This document shows positions 9,138 through 17,741 of a stretch of 41,866 nucleotides of DNA, piece after piece. The notes below the pieces were generated by a model. The model was given only the letters and a program-made list of their open reading frames with translations, was not told the origin of the DNA and ran no database searches. Position numbers and translations under genes: made by a program. Numbering within the stretch: the first letter of the stretch is position 1; every line of letters starts with the position of its first letter. Origin of the DNA: PALSA-505 sp035308365 (GTDB lineage Bacteria > Actinomycetota > Actinomycetes > Streptosporangiales > Streptosporangiaceae); assembly GCA_035308365.1 (NCBI GenBank), contig DATGGU010000069.1, forward strand, positions 1-41,866, given 5' to 3'.

Positions 9138-10100
9138 ATGAACATCGAGACCCTGACATCAGGGCCCACCACGATCGCCATGATCAGTGCTTCGGATGAA
9201 CGCACACCCGCCACCGGCGCTACCCGGCGCGAGCTGGCGGAAGAAGTGGCCGGGCAGGCTAACGACCTGGTGCTCAAGCACGGGGCCGTGGCATTTCGCG
9301 GGTTCGGGGTGGAGTCGGCGGCCGATTTCCACGACCTGGTCTGTGTCTTCGGCGACCCGCACAGCGAATACCTGCACGGGAACTCACCGCGCCAGGCCGT
9401 GCACCAGGGGGTGTGGACGTCCACCGAGTACCCGGCCGAATACGACATCTCACTGCACAATGAGCTTTCCCAGTCCTACCGGTGGCCGGACCGGCTGTTC
9501 TTCTGCTGCCTGGTGCCGCCGCAAACCGGAGGTGAGACACCGGTCGGCGATGGCCGCGCGATGCTGGCCAAGATGGACCCCGCCGTCCTGCGCAGGTTCC
9601 AGGCACATGGCGTCGCCTACCTGCAGAACATGCACGGCGGCTATGGGCTCGGCCGGTCCTGGCAGGAGACCTACGAAAGCGACGATCCGGCCAAGGTGAC
9701 GGAATACCTCCGCGCGGCCGATGTCAGCTTCACCTGGACCGAAGACGAGGATCTACGGATCCGGCAGGTACGCCCGGCGACCCGCACGCATCCGGTCACC
9801 GGCGAGGAGGTCTGGTTCAACCAGGCGGACCAGTTCCACGTGTCAAGCCTGCCGAAGCAGGACGCGGAGTCTCTGTTCGCTCTGGTCGAGTCGGAAGAGG
9901 AACTGCCGCTGTCGGCCACGTTCGGCGACGGCAGCCCGATACCGCTTGACGACCTGGAGCACGTCCGGTCGCTGGCCCGCAGCACCGAGTGCGCTTTCGG
10001 CTGGCAGCGGGGCGACGTCCTAATGATCGACAACATGTTGGTGATGCACGGCCGGCATGCCTTCACCGGCCCCCGTCAAGTGCTCGTCGCCATGATCTGA
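9138..10100 (+). CDS. Fe(II)/2-oxoglutarate hydroxylase, SyrP/TauD family
   Basis: A 320-residue protein that begins at ATG 9138, eight bases after an AAGGA; the in-frame GTG at 9135 is an alternative. It has the metal triad of the TauD/TfdA/SyrP family: His107 and Glu109 (LHNELSQS) and His304 (MLVMHGRHAF), with Arg313 (GPRQVL) placed to bind 2-oxoglutarate. The acidic ligand is Glu, as in clavaminate-synthase-like members. Relatives in NRPS clusters, such as SyrP, hydroxylate the beta carbon of carrier-bound amino acids. It lies 11 bases after the exporter and 29 bases before the PaaK-like gene, inside the operon. A beta-hydroxylase of a PCP-bound residue is the best guess; the substrate cannot be told, and Ser, Asp or the residues of the unassigned A domains are all possible. 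Confidence 0.88.
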   Translation: MNIETLTSGPTTIAMISASDERTPATGATRRELAEEVAGQANDLVLKHGAVAFRGFGVESAADFHDLVCVFGDPHSEYLHGNSPRQAVHQGVWTSTEYPAEYDISLHNELSQSYRWPDRLFFCCLVPPQTGGETPVGDGRAMLAKMDPAVLRRFQAHGVAYLQNMHGGYGLGRSWQETYESDDPAKVTEYLRAADVSFTWTEDEDLRIRQVRPATRTHPVTGEEVWFNQADQFHVSSLPKQDAESLFALVESEEELPLSATFGDGSPIPLDDLEHVRSLARSTECAFGWQRGDVLMIDNMLVMHGRHAFTGPRQVLVAMI

Positions 10101-10129
10101 CCACGGCAGCCAGGAGAGGGACCGGCGAG

Positions 10130-11413
10130 ATGAGCCACCCGCTGACCGCGTCGCTTGACGGCGCGCTTGAGGAGATCGCCCAGGCATACGCCAGCGTGCC
10201 GTTCTTCCGGAAGCTGATGGACGACGCCGGGCTGCACCCGCGCGACATCCATACGGCTTCGGACGTCCGCCGGATTCCCTCGACAAGCAAGGCCGACTAC
10301 CGCAGGAACTTCCCGGCCGGGGTGCTGATGGCGGGAACCACGCTGAATGACCCGTTCGCGTACCGCAGCCGTAGCTCGGGGACGACCGGTGAGCGGTTAC
10401 TGACGATCGTGCACAGCTATGCGCTGGCCGAGCGGATGACCGTCACCTCCGCGGCGAACCCCCGGCTCTCGGCCGTGTTCGCGGCGGCCAAACAGCAGCG
10501 GATCTGCCGTTACGCGGCACCGAACTGCTCGGATGTCGAGTGCGCCACCCCGGCGACCACCCCGGAGAGCCGGACGCTGCCGGACGGGACGCGGGTGCTT
10601 CCGGTGGCCCACGACCTGCTCGCCACGCCGAGCGCGATGATCGACCAGGCCGTGTCGGAGATTGCCGGCTACCAGCCGCACTGGCTTTACACCGACCCGA
10701 TGCACCTTGCCTTCCTGGCCGGGAACCTGCTGGCCCGCGGCATCACACCGCCGCCGGCCGGCGGGATCGTGCTGACCTACAACGTCGTCACGCAGAGCGC
10801 GCGGCGGCAGGTCACCGACGTCTTCGGCGCCGGGGCCGTGATCGTGGAAGTGGTCTCGATGTCGGAACTCGGCTGGATGGGCATGGAATGCCCGCAGGGC
10901 CACGTGCACATGAACACCGAGTGCTTCTACCTGGAGCTGCTCGCAGACGGCAGGCCTGCGGAACCGGGCCAGCTCGCGGAACTGTATGTCACCAGCATCG
11001 GCGATCAGATGTCACCCCATCTCCGCTACCGGACCGGAGACCTGTACACGCTCACCGATGGCACGTGCCCGTGCGGTCACCCGTCCCCGCGGCTGGAGTT
11101 CCACGGCCGGCTCAGCCACGTCGTCACCCGGGATGGCCGGCCCGTGCTCACCCCGAGGCAGCTTGACCGCCTGGTGGGCCCGGCGCCGTGGCTGACCTTC
11201 TACAAGCTGCGCCAGCTTGACGAGCACCGGGCCGTCTTCCGCTACATACCCGCCGATGGGCAGGCCGATCACGCCAGCTACGCCGCCAGCCTCGCGCGGC
11301 ACCTGCAGCCGGTGCTCGGCGAGGACATGAAGATCACCGTCGAGGCGGTCGGCTACATCGAGTGCGAACGATCCGGCAAGTTCCTTCCCTGCGTCAGCGA
11401 GGTACCGCGATGA
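10130..11413 (+). CDS. PaaK-like adenylate-forming (acyl-activating) enzyme
   Basis: A 427-residue protein starting at ATG 10130, ten bases after AGGAGAGG. It has the ATP-binding loop SRSSGTTGE (about residues 82-90), the acid motif YRTGD and a C-terminal SGKF lysine, matching the phenylacetate-CoA ligase/CapK branch of the ANL superfamily rather than NRPS A domains. It carries several Cys/His clusters (CRYAAPNCSDVEC, ECPQGHVH, CPCGH), which recall the zinc-binding Cys set seen in some members. No carrier domain is attached. It may activate a carboxylic acid starter for transfer to CoA or to a carrier protein, or activate a carboxylate for amide or thioacid formation together with the SufS-like enzyme, whose ATG overlaps its TGA. 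Fold assignment is good; the substrate is unknown. Confidence 0.85.
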   Translation: MSHPLTASLDGALEEIAQAYASVPFFRKLMDDAGLHPRDIHTASDVRRIPSTSKADYRRNFPAGVLMAGTTLNDPFAYRSRSSGTTGERLLTIVHSYALAERMTVTSAANPRLSAVFAAAKQQRICRYAAPNCSDVECATPATTPESRTLPDGTRVLPVAHDLLATPSAMIDQAVSEIAGYQPHWLYTDPMHLAFLAGNLLARGITPPPAGGIVLTYNVVTQSARRQVTDVFGAGAVIVEVVSMSELGWMGMECPQGHVHMNTECFYLELLADGRPAEPGQLAELYVTSIGDQMSPHLRYRTGDLYTLTDGTCPCGHPSPRLEFHGRLSHVVTRDGRPVLTPRQLDRLVGPAPWLTFYKLRQLDEHRAVFRYIPADGQADHASYAASLARHLQPVLGEDMKITVEAVGYIECERSGKFLPCVSEVPR

Positions 11414-12639
11414 GAACCGCCTTCCGCGACGGCGTAGTGGCAGCGATGCCGGACATCCGGCCGGACTTCCCGGTGCTCGCCCGGACCGTCGACGGTGTTC
11501 CGGTCGTCTATCTCGACAGCGCGGCAACCAGCCTCAAGCCACGCTCCGTGACCGACGCCGTGGTGCGCTACTACACCGAGGTCAGCGCCAACATTCACCG
11601 GGGCAAGCACATGCTGTCGGAAGAAGCTTCCGACGCCTACGAGCGGGCACGCCAGCGGGTCGCCGAATTCGTGGGCGCCCGCTGCGACCAGGTGGTGTTC
11701 ACGGCCGGCACCACCGCCGGGATCAACCTGCTCGCCTCCGGGCTCGGCCTCGGCCCCGATGACACGGTGCTGATCAGCGCGGATGCTCACCATTCACAGC
11801 AGCTTCCGTGGCGCCGCCAGGCCCGGGCCGGATTCTTCCCGGTTGCCGCCGATGGCACCGTAGATCTCGAGGCCTACGCCGGGCTGCTCCGCAACCGCCC
11901 CGCCGTGGTCGCGCTCACCCACTGTTCGAACGTGACCGGCCGCTATGCGCCGGTGGACGTGATGTCCCGGATGGCCAGCGAGCAGGGAGCGCTGACCGTG
12001 CTGGATGCCGCCCAGTCGGTACCGCACCGCCGGGTGAACATGGCCGATCTCGGCGTAGACGCGCTCGTGTTCTCGGCACACAAGATGATGGGCCCGACCG
12101 GCATCGGTGTGCTCGTCCTGGCTGACCGGATGTCCGCCACCCTGTCCCCGCCCGCGACCGGCGGCGGGACGGTCGACTGGGTCGACCAGGACAACATCGT
12201 GCTGCGCCGGCCGCCACACCGGTTCGAGGCGGGTACCCCGCACATCGCCGGCGCGTACGGGCTGCACGCCGCCGTGGACTACCTGGACCGCCTCGGCCTC
12301 GACGAGCTCGCCGCGCACGATGTGTCGCTGGGCGAGACGCTGCAGCGCCATGCCGTGGCGCGCGACTACCTGACGGTGATCGGCGCCGGCCCCGGCGACC
12401 GGGGCGGCATCGTGAGCGTGGCCGTGCGCGGATGCCCGGATCTGACCGAGCTGGCCAGGATCCTGAGCGATTGCTATGGGGTCATGTGCCGGAGCGGCCA
12501 CCACTGTGCCCAGCCCTTCGTGGACTCCCGCAGCAACGGCCAGGTGCTGCGGCTGTCCGCCTATGCCTACACCACCGACGACGACATCAAGACGGCGTTC
12601 GCCGCCCTCGACGAGGCCTTCCCCCTCGTCAGCAGTTGA
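11410..12639 (+). CDS. SufS-like cysteine desulfurase / class V aminotransferase
   Basis: A 409-residue PLP enzyme that starts at an ATG overlapping the stop before it (ATGA). It shows the class V signatures YLDSAATSLKP near the N terminus, the Schiff-base lysine Lys225 in SAHKMMGPTG and Cys366 in RSGHHCAQP. These sit almost exactly where E. coli SufS has Lys226 and Cys364, so persulfide chemistry is possible. No SufB, SufC, SufD or SufU gene is nearby, which argues for a dedicated pathway role rather than housekeeping Fe-S assembly. Since the overlap is with an acyl-activating enzyme, it may deliver sulfur to an activated carboxylate, or it may act as a lyase on a different amino acid. The fold and active site are clear; the reaction in this pathway is inference. 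Confidence 0.88.
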   Translation: MRTAFRDGVVAAMPDIRPDFPVLARTVDGVPVVYLDSAATSLKPRSVTDAVVRYYTEVSANIHRGKHMLSEEASDAYERARQRVAEFVGARCDQVVFTAGTTAGINLLASGLGLGPDDTVLISADAHHSQQLPWRRQARAGFFPVAADGTVDLEAYAGLLRNRPAVVALTHCSNVTGRYAPVDVMSRMASEQGALTVLDAAQSVPHRRVNMADLGVDALVFSAHKMMGPTGIGVLVLADRMSATLSPPATGGGTVDWVDQDNIVLRRPPHRFEAGTPHIAGAYGLHAAVDYLDRLGLDELAAHDVSLGETLQRHAVARDYLTVIGAGPGDRGGIVSVAVRGCPDLTELARILSDCYGVMCRSGHHCAQPFVDSRSNGQVLRLSAYAYTTDDDIKTAFAALDEAFPLVSS

Positions 12640-12645
12640 CCGATC

Positions 12646-12681
12646 CCCGGCAGACCGGGCCTTGTGGCACTCCGCCAGTGC
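12646..12681 (+). promoter_or_regulatory. Two small inverted repeats in the widest intra-operon gap
   Basis: The 69 bases between the SufS-like gene and the Tat-exported protein are the largest gap in the cluster. They hold two 5-base stems: CCCGG/CCGGG at 12646-12659 with a 4-base loop, and GCACT/AGTGC at 12667-12681 with a 5-base loop. Neither has a T tract. They could tune read-through or RNA stability before the next gene, but short stems are common by chance at this GC content. Confidence 0.25.
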
Positions 12682-12708
12682 GCCGGCCCGCCTAGTTAAG
12701 GAGTGGCA

Positions 12709-13407
12709 ATGTCCAACAAGAAGAACGATGCGAGCACAGCCGCCGCGGAGCAGATGCTGGACATGATCGACCGCCGCAAGCTGCTGCGCACAGGCCTGGC
12801 CGCCGGCGCCGCCGGTGCCGCGCTGCCCTTGCTCGGCGCCGCCGTGCCCGCGTCTGCCAGCACCCGCAAGCGGGCCCCGGCGCACGGCTTCACGCAGGTC
12901 TTCGACGTCGCCATGCTGGGCGACACGTTCTCCCTCATCCCCGGGCCCAACGTCAACAACTTCGACCTGCGCGGAACGACGTTCTACGTCGAGGGCCCGA
13001 TCTACCCGGGGTACACGATCCCCAACGAGCAGACCACCTGGGACCCCTCCCAGCACACCAGCGAGGAAATCGGGCGCTGGTTCGACATCGGCTCGTTCAT
13101 GTCCTACCCGGGCCGCCCCAACCCGCATCTTTACGGGACGCAGACGCACATTTTCGGCCTCATCACCGCCGAGAACAACTTCCCGCCGGATCAGGTGAGC
13201 TCGATCGGCACCGAGTCGTCAGCAACCCAGGACACCAACCCGTCCATCCGGTCCATCGTCGGTGGCGCCGGCCGGTACCTGGGCGCGAGCGGCCAGATCA
13301 CGCAGTTCGGCAACGGCACGAACGTCACCTTCACGAACGTGCTCGGCATATCCCGGCCCGCTCCCAACTTCCGCTTCTTCTTCGAGTTCGTTCAGAACCA
13401 GCAGTGA
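12709..13407 (+). CDS. Tat-exported small protein, possible beta-barrel (AOC/dirigent-like)
   Basis: A 232-residue protein. ATG 12709 is chosen over the in-frame GTG at 12703 because AAGGAG (12698-12703) then sits 5 bases upstream. Residues 1-50 form a twin-arginine signal: Arg22-Arg23 in DRRKLLRTG, a hydrophobic stretch and a likely cleavage after ASA (about residue 50). The mature part, about 180 residues, is rich in Phe, Asn, Gly and Thr. It carries a glycine-rich stretch, VGGAGRYLGASGQITQFGNG, that resembles the ITGGTGxFxGAxG region of dirigent and allene-oxide-cyclase-like barrels. Such barrels bind small molecules and some act as cyclases in natural-product pathways. It is coupled to the downstream dehydrogenase by a GTGA overlap. 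The signal peptide is well supported; the fold is a guess from pattern and the function is unknown. Confidence 0.88.
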   Translation: MSNKKNDASTAAAEQMLDMIDRRKLLRTGLAAGAAGAALPLLGAAVPASASTRKRAPAHGFTQVFDVAMLGDTFSLIPGPNVNNFDLRGTTFYVEGPIYPGYTIPNEQTTWDPSQHTSEEIGRWFDIGSFMSYPGRPNPHLYGTQTHIFGLITAENNFPPDQVSSIGTESSATQDTNPSIRSIVGGAGRYLGASGQITQFGNGTNVTFTNVLGISRPAPNFRFFFEFVQNQQ

Positions 13408-14564
13408 CGCGCGCAGGGCCAGCGCAGGCAAGCCGCGCCGGAGCGAGCCGCCCGGGGCGGGCGGACACCATCGCCGTCATCGGCAGCGGCTCGCTGGCGC
13501 GTGCTGTCTGCCGCTGGTTCGCTGCCGCTGCCGGCGCTGACCTGCCAGCCGGGGAGGCGGCCGAGGTGGTCATGATGGCGCGCAGCGCCAGCGCCGCACG
13601 GGACGCCTGCCTGATCGCTGGCGGGCTGGCCGGCCTGGCGAGCCGGCCGGTCCGCTTCCGGCACGTGCCTGCCGACCTGGCCAGCCCGTCAGGCCTGGCG
13701 GAGGCGCTGCGGGCGGCCCACCCGGCCGGAGTCGTGCTGTGCGCCTCGTATCAGTCCCCGTGGGAGGGGCAGCGTGCCCCCTCCGCATGGACCGAGGCGC
13801 TCAGCCGCGCCGGATTCGGGCTGTCGCTGCCGCTGCAGGTGGTGCCCGCGCTGCGGGCCGGCCGGGCCATCGCCGAGGTGTGCCCGCAAGCCTGGCTGGT
13901 CAACTCCTGCTTCCCCGACGCGGTCAATCCGGTGCTGGCCCAGCTCGGTGTGCCGGTGACGTGCGGCGGCGGAAACGTCGCCATGCTCGGTGCCGCGCTC
14001 CAGCATTCCCTCGGCGTGACCAGAGCGGCGCGGCTCAAGGTCGTGGCACACCACGCCCACCTGCACGCGCCGCCCGATCCGGCCGGCGAGGCCCTGGCGT
14101 GGCTGGATGACACGCCGGTCGCCGACGTCACGGCGGCGCTGCGCGAGTTCCGCGCCGCGCCGCGGGAGCAACTGGCCGATCTGGCCGGGGCGAGCACCGC
14201 GCAACTGGCGTGGGCGCTGCTGACCGGGACCGAGGTGGAGACGCACGCGCCGGGGCCGCTCGGGCTGCCGGGAGGGTATCCGGTGCGGATCGCGGACCGG
14301 ATGCTCAGCCTCCGGCTGCCGTCCGGCCTCACGCAGGCGCAGGCGGTCGACATCAACCAGGACGCGGCGCTGCGCGACGGCGTCATGGTGACCGACGGCA
14401 TGGTGACCTTCGGCCCGGCCGCACGCGCCGTGCTGGAGAAGGAACTGCCTTGCCTGGCCGGTGGCGTCAAGGCCAGCGACATCACGAGCGCGTGCGACCG
14501 CCTGCTCGAGCTGCGTAACCGGCTGCGGAGGCAGCCCCGATTGGAGGTAGACCGTGACCGGTAG
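13404..14564 (+). CDS. NAD(P)-binding Rossmann dehydrogenase
   Basis: A 386-residue protein that starts at a GTG overlapping the previous TGA. After a basic 20-residue leader comes a Rossmann fingerprint (IAVIGSGSLARAV, Gly27 and Gly29). The middle has ASYQSPWEGQ and NSCFPDAVNPVLAQLG followed by CGGGNVAMLGAA, with an HHAHLH cluster soon after that could bind metal or substrate. It does not clearly match short-chain dehydrogenases, and its length suggests a two-domain opine- or saccharopine-like oxidoreductase. I do not recognise a named family. It overlaps the next gene by 11 bases, so the two are probably translated together and may act in sequence, for example to make an unusual amino acid building block. 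Oxidoreductase is reasonable; the substrate is not known. Confidence 0.8.
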   Translation: MTRAGPAQASRAGASRPGRADTIAVIGSGSLARAVCRWFAAAAGADLPAGEAAEVVMMARSASAARDACLIAGGLAGLASRPVRFRHVPADLASPSGLAEALRAAHPAGVVLCASYQSPWEGQRAPSAWTEALSRAGFGLSLPLQVVPALRAGRAIAEVCPQAWLVNSCFPDAVNPVLAQLGVPVTCGGGNVAMLGAALQHSLGVTRAARLKVVAHHAHLHAPPDPAGEALAWLDDTPVADVTAALREFRAAPREQLADLAGASTAQLAWALLTGTEVETHAPGPLGLPGGYPVRIADRMLSLRLPSGLTQAQAVDINQDAALRDGVMVTDGMVTFGPAARAVLEKELPCLAGGVKASDITSACDRLLELRNRLRRQPRLEVDRDR

Positions 14565-15930
14565 TCCAGCGCCCACTGCGGCCTCCGGCAACCTGCTCGC
14601 CGACTACTACGAGATGCTGCCGCGGGCGATCGCGCACTGCGTGCCCGACCCGGCACCGGTGACCGAGCCGGCCTCGTTCTCCCCGGGATTCAGCCTGCCG
14701 GAACTGACCGGTGAGGTCCGCGAATTCCTCGCCGCCGCCACGGTGGCATGGCAGCCACTAGGCGAGTACGCCGGCCACCCGGTCACGCTGCTTGACCTGT
14801 CCGGCAACCCTGGCACCAACACGACCAAGACCTTTGCCTCGCTGCTGATCGTCGCCCGGGCGGTGGAGTTCATCAACCGCACCGGCGAACCAATCATGAT
14901 CTTCTCGCCGACATCGGCGAACAAGGGAGTGGCCCTGCGCGACGCCGTACTCCGCGCGATCCAGGCCGGGCTGGCCCGGCCGGACCAGCTCAGAGTCGCC
15001 ATACTCGTGCCCGAAGGCTCCTGGCCCAAGCTCCGGTCGAGCCCGCTCGCCACCGACCGGCGGCTACGGGCGCTCAATCCGGTCTTTCGTTACGCGGGCC
15101 CCGGCCCCGAGCACGTGAAGCAGCTCGGCAAGGACTTCGTCCGCAGCCACGCCGAGGAGCTGTGGCGGACGCTCGGCCTGCACGTCTGGTACACGCTGGA
15201 ACTCCCCAACTACCTGGTGGCCGACACCGCGCGGGCGTTCTTCGAGCATGCCATCGCACCGGCCGGCCTGGCCGGCCGGCCACGGACGCACGCGCACGCG
15301 GTGTCGAGCGCATTCGGGCTGCTCGGATATCACACCGGCCGGGAGGTGCTGGAGCAGGCCGGCCTGGCCAGCGCGACCACCCGCCCGGGCAGCCTGCTCG
15401 TCCAGCACCTCGCCACCCCGGACATGGTGCTGCACCTGCTGCACGGGTCGTTCGACCGGGACAACATGCCGGCCTTCGAGCTGGACCGGTCCTCCGGAAC
15501 CTACCGGCAGTCGGCGGATCCGCACTTCCCGCAGGTGGCAAGCGACCCGGGCGAGGTGCTCGACGCCACGTTCTACAGCCACTGCCCGGCGACCTCACCG
15601 GCCATGGACGAGATCATCGGCCGCTACGGTGGCGACGGGGTCGTGGTGTCACGGCACGAATGCCTGGAGCGCTATCCGCTGCTGCGCGACTGGTTCGGCC
15701 ACACCCAGCGCCCGCTGCCCGCCGCACCCGGCGAGGTGCGGGAGTGGTCGGCGATGATGGCCGTCACCGGCGCCCTGGCCGCCATCGACCGAGATCTCAT
15801 CAAACCCGATCACGACATCGTGGTGCACGGCTCCGGCTGGTACACGGCCGCGGACTTCACCGAGCTCGATCCGGCCGTGGCCGTCACGGTCGCTGCACCC
15901 GGCGACATCATGGCCACGGTGACGGCGTGA
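14554..15930 (+). CDS. Unrecognised protein, possible PLP fold-type II (synthase-like)
   Basis: A 458-residue protein starting at GTG 14554, with GGAGG six bases upstream (14543-14547). I do not recognise it with certainty. The segment DLSGNPGTNTTKTFASLL, followed by an FSPTSANKG motif, resembles the lysine loop and Asn-loop of fold-type II PLP enzymes such as threonine or cysteine synthases, with Lys in NTTKTF as the candidate Schiff-base residue. The rest contains HVWYTLELPNYL, YHTGREVLEQAG and HGSGWYTAADF. No signal peptide or membrane segment is seen. It overlaps the dehydrogenase by 11 bases and the A-PCP gene by 4, so it probably shares a step with them, such as making or altering the amino acid loaded by that A-PCP. 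The gene is real by codon use and coupling; the fold is tentative. Confidence 0.82.
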   Translation: MTGSPAPTAASGNLLADYYEMLPRAIAHCVPDPAPVTEPASFSPGFSLPELTGEVREFLAAATVAWQPLGEYAGHPVTLLDLSGNPGTNTTKTFASLLIVARAVEFINRTGEPIMIFSPTSANKGVALRDAVLRAIQAGLARPDQLRVAILVPEGSWPKLRSSPLATDRRLRALNPVFRYAGPGPEHVKQLGKDFVRSHAEELWRTLGLHVWYTLELPNYLVADTARAFFEHAIAPAGLAGRPRTHAHAVSSAFGLLGYHTGREVLEQAGLASATTRPGSLLVQHLATPDMVLHLLHGSFDRDNMPAFELDRSSGTYRQSADPHFPQVASDPGEVLDATFYSHCPATSPAMDEIIGRYGGDGVVVSRHECLERYPLLRDWFGHTQRPLPAAPGEVREWSAMMAVTGALAAIDRDLIKPDHDIVVHGSGWYTAADFTELDPAVAVTVAAPGDIMATVTA

Positions 15931-17741
15931 CCGGTGCGCGCGCCACCAGCATCGCGGAGTGCTTCAGGGACGCGGCCCGCGAGCACCCCGGGCGGGTCGC
16001 CGTGCTCGATGATGACGGCCCCCTCCGTTACGGCGAGCTCGCCAGGGCAGCCGGCGGCGTGGCAGCGGCGCTCGTCGCCGCCGGGCTGCGGCCCGGTGAG
16101 CGGGCCGGGCTGTTGCTCGGGCACGGCAGGTCGATGATCGCCGCCATCCTGGGGACCCTCGCCGCGGGTGGCTGCTACGTTCCGCTCGACCCGGAGTACC
16201 CGGCGCAGCGGCTGGCCGTCATGGCCGCCGACGCGGCGGTGAGCGTCCTGCTGACCGCTCCCGGCCATGCCAGCCTGGCCCGCACCCTGGCCGGTGCCCG
16301 GGTGCCCGTGCTGTTCCCGGCCGGCATCCCGCCCGGTGAGCTGGCCCCGGCCGGGGCCGGCCCGGACGGCCTGGCCTACCTGCTGTACACCTCCGGCTCC
16401 ACCGGCCAGCCCAAGGGCGTCGCCCAGACCCACCGCAACGTGCTGCACGGCATCCGCAACCACCTGGCGAACTTCGCAATCACCCCGGCCGACCGGCTCA
16501 GCCTGCTCTCCTCGTTCTGCTTTGACATGGCCGTGACCGACTTGTTCGCCGCGGTGCTGAGCGGTGCGGCCGTGGTCCCGATCGACGTCCGGAGCCGTGG
16601 CCTGAGCTACCTCGCGCGGGAACTGGCCGTCCGCGGCGTAACGATCTACCACTCGACGCCCACGCTGTACCAGCATCTGGTGGCGGCGCTGGACGGCCGG
16701 CGGCTGACCCGGATAAGGGCGGTGCTGCTGGGCGGCGAGCAGGTCACCCGGGCTCACCTGCGAGCGGCCCGCAGCCACTTCGCGCCGGACTGCGTGTTCG
16801 TCAATGGCTACGGGGCCACCGAGGTGAGCTTCGCGGTGCAGTGCTGGATCAGGCCCGGTGAGGATATCGGCGACGCGATCGTGCCGATCGGCCACCCGCT
16901 GCCCGGATATGAGGTGCTGCTGCTCGACGACACCGGACGGGCAGCGCAGCGGCGCGGTGAGATAGCGATCAAGAGCAGCTACCTGGCTCCCGGCTACTGG
17001 AACGACGCGGCCCTGACCGCTGGGCGGTTCACCACCTGCCCCGACGGCACGCGGCTGTACCGCACCGGGGACCAGGGAATGCTGCTGGCCGATGGCCGCC
17101 TCGCCTGTCTTGGCCGGACCGACCGGCAGGTGAAGATCCGCGGCTACCGCGTGGATCTCGGTGAGGTCGAGGCACACCTGGCCGCCCTGCCCGGCGTTAC
17201 GCAGGCGGTGGTGGTCCCCGGCCGCAACCGGGAGCGGCTCACCGGCTACGTCGTACCGGTCCCTGGCGCCCGGCCTGACCCTGGTGAACTGATCCGTGCG
17301 CTGGCCGGACGGCTGCCCGGCTACCTGGTGCCCGCGGCAATCGTCATCATCGGCAACCTGCCGCTCACGCCGACCGGCAAAGTCGACCTGCGCGCACTGC
17401 CGGCGGCCCCGGTGCGGATGACGGCCAGCCAGCCGCCGGTCACCGCCACCGAGCGGCTGATCGCGACGGCCTGGTGCGAGCTGACCGGGCTGCCCGAGGT
17501 CTGCGCGGACGCCAGCTTCTTCGACACCGGCGGGCACTCACTACTGCTGGGAAGGTTGCAGCAGCGACTGGAGTCGGCACTGGGCCGGGAGGTTCCGCTC
17601 AGCGTGATCCTGACCCACCCCACCGCGGGTGGGCTGGCGCGCTGGCTGGACAGTGGGGCCACCGCAGGGGAGGAACTGGACCGCGTCACCGGACGCATGG
17701 AGCGCAGGCGCACGGCGCAGGCGACGCGGGGGCGGCGGTGA
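15927..17741 (+). CDS. Free-standing NRPS A-PCP didomain
   Basis: A 604-residue protein; the start is the GTG of a GTGA overlap with the previous gene. The A domain (about 5-500) has LLYTSGSTGQPKGV, an A5 motif of YGATE rather than YGPTE, YRTGD and a TGK lysine. The PCP (about 515-580) has Ser538 in DTGGHSLLL. Hand alignment to GrsA gives the code DMTHLGGFAK; Asp235 is kept, so an alpha-amino acid is likely, but I know no match for the code. There is no condensation domain, so it acts as a loading didomain that hands its aminoacyl group to a separate partner. The next gene is an AT-less ketosynthase, so the residue may be a PKS starter or be modified on the carrier first. The tail, about 25 basic residues, may be a docking element. 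Confidence 0.93.
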   Translation: MTGARATSIAECFRDAAREHPGRVAVLDDDGPLRYGELARAAGGVAAALVAAGLRPGERAGLLLGHGRSMIAAILGTLAAGGCYVPLDPEYPAQRLAVMAADAAVSVLLTAPGHASLARTLAGARVPVLFPAGIPPGELAPAGAGPDGLAYLLYTSGSTGQPKGVAQTHRNVLHGIRNHLANFAITPADRLSLLSSFCFDMAVTDLFAAVLSGAAVVPIDVRSRGLSYLARELAVRGVTIYHSTPTLYQHLVAALDGRRLTRIRAVLLGGEQVTRAHLRAARSHFAPDCVFVNGYGATEVSFAVQCWIRPGEDIGDAIVPIGHPLPGYEVLLLDDTGRAAQRRGEIAIKSSYLAPGYWNDAALTAGRFTTCPDGTRLYRTGDQGMLLADGRLACLGRTDRQVKIRGYRVDLGEVEAHLAALPGVTQAVVVPGRNRERLTGYVVPVPGARPDPGELIRALAGRLPGYLVPAAIVIIGNLPLTPTGKVDLRALPAAPVRMTASQPPVTATERLIATAWCELTGLPEVCADASFFDTGGHSLLLGRLQQRLESALGREVPLSVILTHPTAGGLARWLDSGATAGEELDRVTGRMERRRTAQATRGRR

